A stretch of DNA of 64,000 nucleotides from CAMLIZ01 sp036231905 (GTDB lineage: Bacteria > Pseudomonadota > Gammaproteobacteria > Burkholderiales > Burkholderiaceae_C): positions 310,001 to 374,000 of the forward strand of contig NZ_JAZARE010000002.1 of the NCBI RefSeq assembly GCF_036231905.1, written 5' to 3'. The position numbers and the translations under genes are program-made. Every line of letters starts with the position of its first letter. Positions within the stretch are counted from its first letter, which is position 1. This document shows, piece after piece, positions 53,974 to 62,234 of this stretch. The notes beneath the pieces are model-generated. The model had not been told where the DNA came from and did no database searches. It saw only the letters and a program-made list of their open reading frames with translations.

Positions 53974-54231
53974 TCAGGCGGCCGGGGTGGCGGCCTTGGC
54001 CTGCTCGACCAGGCGGGTGACGGTGGGCGACAGTTGTGCGCCCACGCCGGCCCAGTAGGTCACACGGTCGATCGCCACGCGCAGCGGCTGCTCGCCACCG
54101 GAGGCCATCGGGTTGTAGAAGCCCACACGCTCGATGAAGCGGCCGTCGCGGCGCTCACGGGAATCGGACACCACGATGTTGTAGAACGGACGCTTCTTGG
54201 CGCCACCACGGGACAGTCGAATCACGACCAT
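53974..54231 (-). CDS. rpsP: 30S ribosomal protein S16
   Basis: An 85-residue S16. VVIRLSRGGAKKRPFYNIVV and RDGRFIERVGFYNPM are family signatures. The ATG at 54231 follows AAGGAAAAATC, and the Shine-Dalgarno bases fall in a perfect inverted repeat. It is first gene of the conserved operon with rimM, trmD and rplS. A frame to 54366 crosses the leader and is not real. Confidence 0.97.
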   Translation of the reverse strand: MVVIRLSRGGAKKRPFYNIVVSDSRERRDGRFIERVGFYNPMASGGEQPLRVAIDRVTYWAGVGAQLSPTVTRLVEQAKAATPAA

Positions 54232-54238
54232 GATTTTT

Positions 54239-54283
54239 CCTTGAGTGTTCGAGGCGACCGCCACACCCAGGAGACACTCAAGG
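54239..54283 (-). promoter_or_regulatory. SD-sequestering stem in the rpsP leader
   Basis: On the minus strand CCTTGAGTGT (54283-54274) can pair perfectly with ACACTCAAGG (54248-54239), ten pairs around a 25-base loop. The 3' arm ends in AAGG, the Shine-Dalgarno of rpsP, seven bases before the ATG. When folded it would block initiation. A regulatory role is inference. Confidence 0.5.
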
Positions 54284-54389
54284 CGAGGCAGTTCAATGAG
54301 AGGCGGGCTGCACCAAAGCCCAATCCGCCCCCGCTGTTCGGCTCCGTAGATACGCCGGGCTTTCACCCGACCGGCTCCGAAAACCCTCC

Positions 54390-54397
54390 ATTATAAA
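54390..54397. promoter_or_regulatory. Divergent -10 elements for rpsP operon and TM2 gene
   Basis: TATAAT on the minus strand (54395-54390) is a perfect -10 giving rpsP a leader of about 150 bases. On the plus strand TATAAA (54392-54397) stands nine bases before the TM2 gene ATG. -35 hexamers are not clear for either. Confidence 0.5.
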
Positions 54398-54406
54398 CTG
54401 CTTGCC

Positions 54407-54850
54407 ATGAACCGGTACCGATCGAAGTCGCTCGCCACCTGGATCGCCGTGATCGGCGGCAGCCTGGGGTTGCATCGGTTCTACCTGCACGGCCTTGGTG
54501 ACCGGCTGGGCTGGCTGCATCCGCTGCCCACCCTGCTTGGGCTCTACGGCATTCGCCGGGTGCAGCAGTTGGGGCAGGACGACCGGCTCTCGTGGCTGCT
54601 GATCCCGCTGCTGGGGCTGATGGTGGCGCAGGCCATGCTCACCGCCATCCGCTATGGCCTGACGCCTGACGAAACCTGGGACACCCGCCACAACCCCGGG
54701 CTGCCGGTTCACGCCACGCGCTGGGCGCCGGTGCTGGGCGCGATCGCGGCACTGATGGTGGGCGCGGGCGTGCTGATGGCCACCATCGCCTTCAGCGGCC
54801 AGCGCTTCTTCGAGTGGCAGACCGAGGAAGCGCGCAAGATCAGCCAATAG
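54407..54850 (+). CDS. TM2 domain membrane protein
   Basis: A 147-residue membrane protein. Residues 8-50 show the TM2 pattern: hydrophobic helix, GGSLGLHRFYLHGLGDR, second helix. A further hydrophobic pair lies at about 62-80 and 105-130, with a polar loop between. No function is known for the family in bacteria. It starts beside the rpsP promoter without a ribosome binding site and converges on pit. Confidence 0.75.
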   Translation: MNRYRSKSLATWIAVIGGSLGLHRFYLHGLGDRLGWLHPLPTLLGLYGIRRVQQLGQDDRLSWLLIPLLGLMVAQAMLTAIRYGLTPDETWDTRHNPGLPVHATRWAPVLGAIAALMVGAGVLMATIAFSGQRFFEWQTEEARKISQ

Positions 54851-54860
54851 GGCCCAGCCG

Positions 54861-55874
54861 CTAGGCAAACAGCGTCAGGCTCACCCAGTAGAAGATCGCC
54901 GCGACGAAGGCGGAGGCCGGGATGGTGAAGATCCAGGCCCACACGATGTTGCCGGCCACGCCCCAGCGCACGGCCGATGCGCGCTGCGTGGAGCCCACGC
55001 CGACGATGGCGCCGGTGATGGTATGGGTGGTGGACACCGGCACGCCCATGGCGGTGGCGATGAACAGGGTGATCGCGCCGCCGGTCTCGGCGCAGAAGCC
55101 GCCCACGGGCTTGAGCTTGGTGATCTTCTGGCCCATGGTCTTCACGATGCGCCAGCCGCCGAACATGGTGCCAGCCGCGATCGCGATGTAGCAGATCCAG
55201 ATGGTCCACCAGGGCGGCGCGCTGTCGCCCGCGTTCGCGTAGCCGGCCGCGATCAGCAGCATCCAGATGATGCCGATCGTCTTTTGTGCGTCGTTGCCGC
55301 CGTGGCCCAGCGAATACAGGCCGGCCGATACCAGCTGCAGGCGCCGGAACCAGTTGTCCACCTTGAGCGGGGACGTTCGCCTGCAGGTCCAGGCCACGGC
55401 CACCATCAGCAACGAGCCGAGCAGGAAGCCGAGCACCGGCGACACGAAGATGAACACCACCGTCTTCACGATGCCGGCGGCGATGAGCTTGCTCGCGCCG
55501 GCCTTGGCGATGGCCGCGCCCACGATCCCGCCGATCAGCGCATGCGAGGAGCTCGACGGGATGCCGTACCACCAGGTGATCACGTTCCAGGTGATGGCGC
55601 CGATGAGGGCGCCGAACACCACATGGTGGTCCACGATGCCCGGCTCCACGATGCCCTTGCCCACGGTGGCGGCCACCTTGAGCTGGAAGATGAAGATCGC
55701 GATGAAGTTGAAACAGGCGGCGAACAGGATGGCGGTCTGCGGCTTGAGCACGCCGGTGGACACCACGGTGGCGATCGAGTTGGCCGCGTCGTGGAATCCG
55801 TTCATGAAGTCGAACACCACCGCCAGCACGACCAGCAGCGCCACGACCCAGAAGCTGATCTGGATGACTTCCAT
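54861..55874 (-). CDS. pit: Inorganic phosphate transporter, PiT family
   Basis: A 337-residue transporter with about ten membrane helices. The two inverted-repeat signatures are FDFMNGFHDAANSIATVVSTG and PVSTTHTITGAIVG, with GIPSSSSHALIGG as well. It brings in phosphate, probably as metal-phosphate, with protons. The DUF47 gene lies 12 bases upstream on the same strand, a standard Pit/PhoU-like pair. Confidence 0.95.
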   Translation of the reverse strand: MEVIQISFWVVALLVVLAVVFDFMNGFHDAANSIATVVSTGVLKPQTAILFAACFNFIAIFIFQLKVAATVGKGIVEPGIVDHHVVFGALIGAITWNVITWWYGIPSSSSHALIGGIVGAAIAKAGASKLIAAGIVKTVVFIFVSPVLGFLLGSLLMVAVAWTCRRTSPLKVDNWFRRLQLVSAGLYSLGHGGNDAQKTIGIIWMLLIAAGYANAGDSAPPWWTIWICYIAIAAGTMFGGWRIVKTMGQKITKLKPVGGFCAETGGAITLFIATAMGVPVSTTHTITGAIVGVGSTQRASAVRWGVAGNIVWAWIFTIPASAFVAAIFYWVSLTLFA

Positions 55875-55886
55875 GTCAGGCCAGGA

Positions 55887-56534
55887 TCAGGAGTTCTCGA
55901 GGACCACGCCCTCGATGAGGTTGGCCACGTCCTCGCAGCGGTCGGAGATGGACTCCAGCTGCTCGTACACCGCCTTCAGCTTGATCAGCTCGCGCACGTC
56001 GGGCTGCTCGCGGAACAGCTTGGACATCGCCGAGCGCATCACGCGGTCGGCATCCGACTCCAGCCGGTCGATTTCTTCGCAGGTCTTGATCGCGGCCTCG
56101 GCGACCGCGCTCTCGGACAGGCGCGGCAGCAGCGAGACCGCATGCTGCACCCGCTCGCAGCACTTGACCGACAGGTCGGCCAGGCGCAGCACTTCTTCGG
56201 TCATCGCCTTCACGTCGTAGAGCGACATGGTTTCGCTGGAGTCCTGCAGCAGGTCGAGGATGTCGTCCATCGCGTTGATCAGGCCGTGGATCTGCTCACG
56301 GTCGATCGGCGTGATGAAGGTCTTGTGCAGCAGGCGGCTCACTTCCGCGGTGACCTTGTCGGCCTGGCGCTCCGCCGCGTCCACTTCGGCCGCGTATTTT
56401 TCGCGCAGCGAGGGGTCGCTGTAGTTCTGCACCATCAGCATGAAGGCGCGGGCCCCTTCGGCGATCTTGTTGCCGTGCTCGTTGAAAAGCTCGAAAAAAT
56501 TGCCCTCGCGCGGCAGCAGCTTGCCGAACAGCAT
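55887..56534 (-). CDS. DUF47 family PhoU-like protein
   Basis: A 215-residue all-helical protein. FFELFNEHGNKIAEGARAF opens it, then FITPIDREQIHGLINAMDDILDLLQDS and YEQLESISDRCEDVANLIEGVVLENS, typical of DUF47, which shares the PhoU fold and binds metals through Glu/Asp. It likely controls the adjoining Pit transporter. Confidence 0.93.
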   Translation of the reverse strand: MLFGKLLPREGNFFELFNEHGNKIAEGARAFMLMVQNYSDPSLREKYAAEVDAAERQADKVTAEVSRLLHKTFITPIDREQIHGLINAMDDILDLLQDSSETMSLYDVKAMTEEVLRLADLSVKCCERVQHAVSLLPRLSESAVAEAAIKTCEEIDRLESDADRVMRSAMSKLFREQPDVRELIKLKAVYEQLESISDRCEDVANLIEGVVLENS

Positions 56535-56562
56535 GATGGTTCTCCTTGGTTCGGGCGCGATT

Positions 56563-57222
56563 CTAGAGGCCGGCTTGCGCCGGCAGGCCGCTATCGGTGG
56601 CCAGGCTCTCGCGCGGCCCCTGAAAGTCGGCCAGCGCCTGCAGCAGCCGGTGGAAGTCCGCCTCCTGCGCCAGCGGGTTGAACCCGTCCGTGGGCACGGC
56701 CAGCACCGGCAATCCCGGCTCCCGCTCGAAATGTTCGGCGTAGGCGGCCGACAGGCGCTCCAAGTAGGCGTCCGGAATCGCCTGTTCCATGTCGATGCCG
56801 CGGCGGTGGATGCGCTGCTGCAGCACCGGCGTGGCGGCCTGCAGCCAGATCACCAGGTCGGGTTGCGGCAGGGAGGCGGCCACGTGCTGGTGGATCTGGA
56901 GGTAGAGCCGGTACTCGTCGTCCGACAGCGTCAGGCGGGCGAACAGCGCATCCTTGGCGAACATGAAGTCGCTGACGATGCGCGGGCTGAACATGCCCGG
57001 CTGCGCCAGCGCCCGGTACTGCTCCACCCGCTGGAACAGGAAGAACAGCTGCGTCTGCAGGGCATAGCGGCTGCCGTCCTCGTAGAAGCGGGCGAGGAAG
57101 GGGTTCTCTTCCGGTTTTTCCAGCAAGGGCTCAGCGCCCAGGGTGGCCGCCAGCTTGCGGGCCAGCGAGCTCTTGCCCGCGCCGATCGGGCCCTCGATCG
57201 CGATATGGCGAAAACGCCGCAC
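56563..57222 (-). CDS. Deoxynucleoside kinase
   Basis: A 219-residue kinase of the dNK/dGK family. The P-loop is IEGPIGAGKSSL (about 9-20), then EENPFLARFYED, VSDFMFAKDALFA, and the lid Arg region QQRIHRRGIDMEQ. It phosphorylates deoxyadenosine, deoxyguanosine or related nucleosides for salvage. One base separates it from the DUF486 stop on the same strand. Confidence 0.9.
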   Translation of the reverse strand: MRRFRHIAIEGPIGAGKSSLARKLAATLGAEPLLEKPEENPFLARFYEDGSRYALQTQLFFLFQRVEQYRALAQPGMFSPRIVSDFMFAKDALFARLTLSDDEYRLYLQIHQHVAASLPQPDLVIWLQAATPVLQQRIHRRGIDMEQAIPDAYLERLSAAYAEHFEREPGLPVLAVPTDGFNPLAQEADFHRLLQALADFQGPRESLATDSGLPAQAGL

Positions 57223-57223
57223 T

Positions 57224-57577
57224 TCAGCCCCTGAAGATGAAGTACACCGCCCCCACCAGGCACAGCCCGGCCCAGAGGTAGTCCAGCTTGAGCGGCTGGT
57301 TCATCACCACCACGGCGAAGGGCATGAACACCGACAAGGTGATCACTTCCTGCGCGATCTTCAGCTGCGCCAGGCTGTAGCCGCCGGCATAACCGATGCG
57401 GTTGGCCGGCACCTGCAGCAGGTACTCGAACAGCGCGATGCCCCAGCTCAACAGGGCGGCCACGTACCAGGGGCGATCGGCCAGGCTCTTGAGGTGGCCG
57501 TACCAGGCCACCGTCATGAACACGTTGGACAGCAGCAGCAGGCCGAAGGTCTGCACAGGAAGGCTCAGCGAGGGCAT
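57224..57577 (-). CDS. DUF486 family membrane protein (DMT-like)
   Basis: A 117-residue protein with four membrane helices. FGLLLLSNVFMTVAWYGHLK, NRIGYAGGYSLAQLKIAQEVITLSVF and a Gly-rich last helix are typical of DUF486, small relatives of drug/metabolite transporters. The substrate is unknown. It precedes the deoxynucleoside kinase gene in the same run. Confidence 0.9.
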   Translation of the reverse strand: MPSLSLPVQTFGLLLLSNVFMTVAWYGHLKSLADRPWYVAALLSWGIALFEYLLQVPANRIGYAGGYSLAQLKIAQEVITLSVFMPFAVVVMNQPLKLDYLWAGLCLVGAVYFIFRG

Positions 57578-57621
57578 CCCGGCATTCTAGGAAGGCCGGC
57601 ATGCAGGCAGCGCCCGGTGGC

Positions 57622-58116
57622 CTACGCCAGGCGTTCGATCGGCTGGTCCGCGCAGCGCTGCAGCCACAGGGCCAGCGGCCCCTGCCCAGGGATGACCAGC
57701 CCCGGCGCCAGCTCCGCCAACGGCTGCAGCACGAAGGCGCGCAAGTGCAGGCGCGGATGCGGCAGCGTCAGCTCGGGTGTGTCGATCCTGATCTGGTCCA
57801 CGAGCAGCAGGTCCAGATCCAGCGTGCGCGGGGCATTGCGGTACGGCCGCTGGCGGCCGTGCTGCTGCTCGATTGCCTGCAGCGCGGCCAGCAAAGCCTG
57901 TGGTGACAAGCCGGTGCGCAGTTGCGCCACCGCATTCACGAAGTCCGGCCCACCGGCGTCCACCGGCGCGGAACGGTACAGGGAGGACAAGCTCATCGCC
58001 TCCACGCCCGGCACGCGGGCGATGGCCGCGGCAGCGTCGCGCACCGTGGCCGCCGGGTCGCCCAGGTTGGCGCCCAGGCCCACGAAGGCGGTGTGCGGCA
58101 CCGCCGGGTCGTTCAA
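57622..58116 (-). CDS. folK: 2-amino-4-hydroxy-6-hydroxymethyldihydropteridine pyrophosphokinase
   Basis: A 164-residue HPPK of folate synthesis, which transfers pyrophosphate from ATP. AFVGLGANLGDP opens it, then SSLYRSAPVDAGGPDFVNAV and PRTLDLDLLLVDQ with the magnesium aspartates, and LPHPRLHLRAFVLQPL. Its ATG overlaps the pcnB stop by four bases. Confidence 0.95.
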   Translation of the reverse strand: MNDPAVPHTAFVGLGANLGDPAATVRDAAAAIARVPGVEAMSLSSLYRSAPVDAGGPDFVNAVAQLRTGLSPQALLAALQAIEQQHGRQRPYRNAPRTLDLDLLLVDQIRIDTPELTLPHPRLHLRAFVLQPLAELAPGLVIPGQGPLALWLQRCADQPIERLA

Positions 58117-59660
58117 GCGCCCTCGCCGCCCGGGCTGTCGGACACCACGGGCGCACCCTCGCCCCCCGAGCGGCCGCCGGGCTTGCGGCGGCGGCGACGC
58201 TTTTTCTTGGCGGGCGCGGAATCCGCCTCGGGCGCATCCGAGTGGGCGGCGCCACCGGCTGCACGGCGCGGATGGCCGCTTTCACGCGCAGCTGCAAGCA
58301 GGCCTTCACGCTCCTCCGGCGTGCCCAGGGCGAAATCCTCCCACCAGTCGGCCAGCTCGGCGGGTGCTTCACCCGCGTCGGCGCGCAGGCGCAGGAAGTC
58401 GAACCCGGCGCGGAAACGCGGCTGCTCCACCAGGGTGTAGGGCCCCTGCCCCACGCGGCGCTCGAAGCGAGGCTGCATCATCCAGATCTCGCGCATGTCG
58501 GCGGCCAGCTTGCCACGGCCGGAGATGTCGCCGATGCGGGCGTCGAACACCGCATCGATCGCCTGCTGCAGCGCCGGGAATCCGGGCTCGCCGGCGGACT
58601 TGAGCTTGTTCCAGCGGTCCAGCACGTCGTGCCAGAGCATGCAGGCCAGCAGGAAGCTGGGGGCGACCGAGCGGCCCTCCTCGACCCGGCGGTCGGTGTC
58701 GCTCATCGCCAGGTGCACGAACTTCTCGCGCCCGTCGTGGCGGTGGGCTTCGTCCAGCAACACGTCGATCACCGGGAACACACCTCGGTGCAGGCCCTGT
58801 TTGCGCAGCTCCTCCAGGCTGCTCAGCGCGTGGCCGGTCTGCAGCAGCTTGATCATCTCGTCGAACATGCGCGAGGGCGGCACGTTGTCCAGCAGGGCGG
58901 CCATGCGCTGGATGGGCGCGCGGGTCTTCTCCTCGATGTCGAAGCCCAGCTTGGCGGCAAAACGCACCGCACGGATGATGCGCACCGGGTCCTCGCGGTA
59001 GCGGGTCTCCGGGTCGCCGATCATCCGCAGCAGGCGCTTCTTGGCGTCCTTGATGCCGCCGTGGTAATCCACCACGATCTGCGTCTGCGGGTCGTAGTAC
59101 ATCGCGTTGACCGTGAAGTCGCGGCGCGCGGCATCCTCGATCTGCGGGCCCCAGACGTTGTCGCGCAGCACGCGGCCGCTGGCGTCCACTGCATGGCTCT
59201 TGCCGGCCAGGTCCTCGCGGGAGGTCTTCTCGTTGCCTTCCACCTGCTCGGAGGCGGTGTTGTCCATGTAGGCGCGGAAGGTGGATACCTCGATCACCTC
59301 ATGGTCGCGCCCGCGCCCATGCACCACGTGCACGATGCGGAAGCGCCGGCCGATGATGAAGGCACGCCGGAACAGCGCCTTCACCTGCTCGGGCGTGGCG
59401 TTGGTGGCCACGTCGAAGTCCTTGGGGCGGCGGCCCACCAGCAGGTCGCGCACGGCGCCGCCCACGATGTAGGCCTCATGGCCGGCGTCTTGCAGGGTGC
59501 GCACCACCTTGATGGCGCGCTCGTCCACCAGCGCGGGGTCGATGCCGTGTTCGGCCACGGGCACTTCGGTGCGCTTGCCCAGGGGGATCTTCGGGCCCTT
59601 CTTCTTGTCGTCGCCCGCTTCGGTCTTGCCAAGCAGCTTGTTGATGAGTTTCTTGATCAT
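58113..59660 (-). CDS. pcnB: Poly(A) polymerase I
   Basis: A 515-residue tRNA-nucleotidyltransferase-type polymerase. YIVGGAVRDLLVGRRPKDFDVAT contains the catalytic D-x-D, and RRDFTVNAMYYD and DPVRIIRAVRFAAKLGF follow. Residues about 480-515 form a very basic tail (KKKRRRRRRKPGG), likely an RNA-binding extension. It adds poly(A) to RNA 3' ends and promotes decay. Start ATG 59660 (MIKKLINKLLG) overlaps the HAD gene stop. Confidence 0.95.
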   Translation of the reverse strand: MIKKLINKLLGKTEAGDDKKKGPKIPLGKRTEVPVAEHGIDPALVDERAIKVVRTLQDAGHEAYIVGGAVRDLLVGRRPKDFDVATNATPEQVKALFRRAFIIGRRFRIVHVVHGRGRDHEVIEVSTFRAYMDNTASEQVEGNEKTSREDLAGKSHAVDASGRVLRDNVWGPQIEDAARRDFTVNAMYYDPQTQIVVDYHGGIKDAKKRLLRMIGDPETRYREDPVRIIRAVRFAAKLGFDIEEKTRAPIQRMAALLDNVPPSRMFDEMIKLLQTGHALSSLEELRKQGLHRGVFPVIDVLLDEAHRHDGREKFVHLAMSDTDRRVEEGRSVAPSFLLACMLWHDVLDRWNKLKSAGEPGFPALQQAIDAVFDARIGDISGRGKLAADMREIWMMQPRFERRVGQGPYTLVEQPRFRAGFDFLRLRADAGEAPAELADWWEDFALGTPEEREGLLAAARESGHPRRAAGGAAHSDAPEADSAPAKKKRRRRRKPGGRSGGEGAPVVSDSPGGEGA

Positions 59661-60328
59661 TCGAAGAGCTTCAGGATGGGCCAGCCACGCTGGCGGGCGA
59701 TCTGCTCCAGCGCGGGGCTGGGATTGGTGGCCACCGGGTGGCTCACGCGTTCGAGCAACGGCAGGTCGTTGGTCGAATCGCTGTAGAAGGTGATGCGCTC
59801 GAACTGGTCCCAACTGTGCGCGCGTTGGTCCAGCCAGTCGAGCACGCGCTGGATCTTGCCCTCGCGGAAGGTGGGCACGCCGTGGATCTTGCCGGTGACG
59901 CGGCCTTCGCCGTCGCGCTGCAGTTCCAGCGCAATGAGCTCGGCCACGCCGAAGGCATCGGCGATCGGGCGGGTGACGAATTCGTTGGTGGCGGTGACGA
60001 TGGCCACCAGGTCGCCAGCCTGCTGGTGGCGCTGCACCAGCGCCAGCGCTTCGGGCCGCAGCGAGGGCGCCATCTCCTCGCGCATGAAGCGTTCACGCAT
60101 CGCTTGCGCTTCGTCCGGATGGCGGTCTCGCCAGGCCGAGGTGGCGAAGTCCAGGTAGGCCTCCAGGTTCAGCGTGCCGTCCAGGTACTGCGCGTAGAAC
60201 GCGTCGTTGCGCCGCTTGAACTCGTCGCCGTTGGCCCAGCCGGCCCGCACCAGGAAATCGCCAAAGGCGTGGTCGGAATCTACCGGGATCAGCGTGCCGT
60301 CCAGGTCAAACAGGGTGAGATTCTTCAT
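59657..60328 (-). CDS. HAD-IB family phosphatase
   Basis: A 223-residue HAD hydrolase. Motif I is LFDLDGTLIPVDSDHAF, and motif III/IV FYSDSTNDLPLLE. The helical cap between (FKRRNDAFYAQYLDGTLNLEAYL) is the subclass IB type, like SerB and some histidinol-phosphatases. The exact substrate is not clear from sequence. Coupled by ATGA to hda upstream and pcnB downstream. Confidence 0.9.
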   Translation of the reverse strand: MKNLTLFDLDGTLIPVDSDHAFGDFLVRAGWANGDEFKRRNDAFYAQYLDGTLNLEAYLDFATSAWRDRHPDEAQAMRERFMREEMAPSLRPEALALVQRHQQAGDLVAIVTATNEFVTRPIADAFGVAELIALELQRDGEGRVTGKIHGVPTFREGKIQRVLDWLDQRAHSWDQFERITFYSDSTNDLPLLERVSHPVATNPSPALEQIARQRGWPILKLFE

Positions 60329-60996
60329 GCCGCTCCCTCCTCGGCCAGCATGCTCTTGAGCAGCGGCACGGTGATGCCGCGCTGGTGCGACAGGGCAAAC
60401 ACGTCCAGCCGGTCGAGCAGGCGCATCAGGTGCTTGAGGTCGCGGGCGAAACGGGTCAACAGGTAGTCCATCACATCGTCGGAGAGAAAGATGCCGCGGC
60501 GGTCGGCCTCGCGGCGCAGCGCGGCACGCGCCTGGTCCTCGGCCAGCGGCTCCAGGGCGAACACATGGCCCCAGCCGAGCCGGGTGCGCAGGTCGTCGCG
60601 CACCGGCAGGTCCACCGGCGGCACGCGACCGGCGGCCACCAGCTGCACGCCCAGCGTCACGGCCTCCACGAAGACCGTGAACGCGGCCTGCTGCTGCTGG
60701 GCGTCGAAATCCTGGCAGTCGTCCAGCAGCACCAGCGACCAGGCCTCGTCCACCGGCCAGGGCACCTCGCTGCGCGCATCGAACCAGCCCACCCGCTCGC
60801 CGGCGTTCTGGCGCTCGGCGGCCAGGGCACGCATCAGGTGCGTCTTGCCGGTGCCGGAGGGCCCCCACAGGTACACCGGCGCCGCCACGTCCTGCAGGTT
60901 GCGCAGGTGCTGCACGGCCGCGCCGTTGGCGCCCGTGACGTAGCTTTCGAAGCTGGGCGACGCCTCCGGGAAGATGGCCAACGGAATCTGTTTCAT
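60325..60996 (-). CDS. hda: DnaA regulatory inactivator Hda
   Basis: A 223-residue AAA+ protein related to DnaA domain III. Walker A is GPSGTGKTHL (45-54), Walker B is LVLLDDCQDF, and the sensor region is RDLKHLMRLLDRLD. An N-terminal QIPLAIF carries a sliding-clamp-binding-type motif. With the clamp it turns DnaA-ATP into DnaA-ADP after initiation. Coupled to its neighbours by four-base overlaps. Confidence 0.93.
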   Translation of the reverse strand: MKQIPLAIFPEASPSFESYVTGANGAAVQHLRNLQDVAAPVYLWGPSGTGKTHLMRALAAERQNAGERVGWFDARSEVPWPVDEAWSLVLLDDCQDFDAQQQQAAFTVFVEAVTLGVQLVAAGRVPPVDLPVRDDLRTRLGWGHVFALEPLAEDQARAALRREADRRGIFLSDDVMDYLLTRFARDLKHLMRLLDRLDVFALSHQRGITVPLLKSMLAEEGAA

Positions 60997-62054
60997 CCCA
61001 GGTACAACCGGCTGCCCAGGTACAGGCCCTGCACCCGGCGCACCGCCACCAGCATCACCGCGCTGACCGGCAAGGCGATCAGCACGCCGACAAAACCGAA
61101 GAGCTCGCCAAACGCCAACAGCGCAAACACCACCGCCAGCGGGCTCAGGCCAATGCGCTCGCCCACCAGCCGCGGGGTGAGGTAGAAGCTTTCCAGCAGC
61201 TGCCCGAAGCCGTACACCACCGCCACGCTCCCCAGCCCGTACCAGCCGCCGAACTGCAGCAGCGCCGCCACCAGCGCCAGCGCCAGGCCCAGGCCGAACC
61301 CGAGGTAGGGGATGAAGACCAGCAAGCCGGTGATCACACCCACCGGCAACGCCAGGTGAAAACCGAACAGCGCCAGGCCGACCGCGTAGTACAGCGCCAG
61401 CAGCAACATCACCAGCAGCTGGCCGCGCAGGTACTGGCCCAGCACCTGGTCGCATTCCCCCATGAAGGACGCAAAGCGCTCGCGCTGGCGCGGCGGCACC
61501 AGCATCTGCAGCTGCACCGCGATGCGCGGCCAGTCCATCAGCAGGTAGAACAGCACCAGCGGCACCAGCACCGCATTGCCCACGATCGCCAGCACGTAGC
61601 TGCCGCCGATGCGCGCGGAAGCGAAGGCACGGGACAGCCAGTCGTCCGAATTCGCGTCCCAGTGCTTGACGATGAAGTCGCGCACGCTGTTCATGTCGAA
61701 GGAGACCTGCACACCGTACTGGGCCAGCCAGGGTGTCAGGGTGGCATCGAGCCGGTCCACCAACAGGGGCAGCTGTTCCTTCAGCAGCGGCAGCTCGCGC
61801 GTGAGCACCGGCACGATCAGCAGCAGCAGCGCCAGCACCACGGTGATGGCGGCGGTTTCCACCAGCAGCACCGCCAGCGGCCGGCGCCACCCCCGGCGCA
61901 CCAGGCGCTCCACCGCCGGCAACAGCGCGTAGGCCAGGCCGGCACCGACGATGAAGGGGGTGAGCACCGGCGCCAGCCGCCACAGCAACAGGCAGGCCAC
62001 CAGGCCGATGGCGGCCCAGCTGAGGGTCTGGCGTTGGGTGGCGGTGAGCGACAT
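60993..62054 (-). CDS. AI-2E family transporter (PerM-like permease)
   Basis: A 353-residue membrane protein with seven or eight helices. PVLTPFIVGAGLAYALLPAVERL, then PLVLFYLLMDWPRI, GVITGLLVFIPYLGFGLG and GLSPLAVVFALLAFGELFGFVGVLIALPVSAV are family signatures. The group includes TqsA and proton/sodium exporters, so autoinducer-2 transport should not be assumed. The ATG at 62054 is chosen; the frame upstream is GC-rich noise. It is the first of a five-gene chain ending in folK. Confidence 0.92.
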   Translation of the reverse strand: MSLTATQRQTLSWAAIGLVACLLLWRLAPVLTPFIVGAGLAYALLPAVERLVRRGWRRPLAVLLVETAAITVVLALLLLIVPVLTRELPLLKEQLPLLVDRLDATLTPWLAQYGVQVSFDMNSVRDFIVKHWDANSDDWLSRAFASARIGGSYVLAIVGNAVLVPLVLFYLLMDWPRIAVQLQMLVPPRQRERFASFMGECDQVLGQYLRGQLLVMLLLALYYAVGLALFGFHLALPVGVITGLLVFIPYLGFGLGLALALVAALLQFGGWYGLGSVAVVYGFGQLLESFYLTPRLVGERIGLSPLAVVFALLAFGELFGFVGVLIALPVSAVMLVAVRRVQGLYLGSRLYLG

Positions 62055-62112
62055 GGTGGCGAGGGGCCGCGAGCCGCTCGCGAGGGGCACAGGGAGCCGG
62101 CAGGCGGGCGCC

Positions 62113-62118
62113 ATTCTA
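62113..62118 (-). promoter_or_regulatory. Candidate -10 element for the permease-hda-pcnB-folK run
   Basis: TAGAAT on the minus strand lies 58 bases before the permease ATG, in a 180-base gap after the SirB1 gene. A GCCGGC/GCCGGC hairpin near 62201-62216 has no T run. No -35 is clear. Confidence 0.35.
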
Positions 62119-62234
62119 TGTGGCGGCCGTCCGGGCACGGCCATCACCACGGCGAGCCTGCCGCCGGGTAGGCCGCCGGTGCGCTGTGCCAGCCCGCCGG
62201 CAGGAGCCGGCCCGGCCGCTCGTTCACACCGCCT

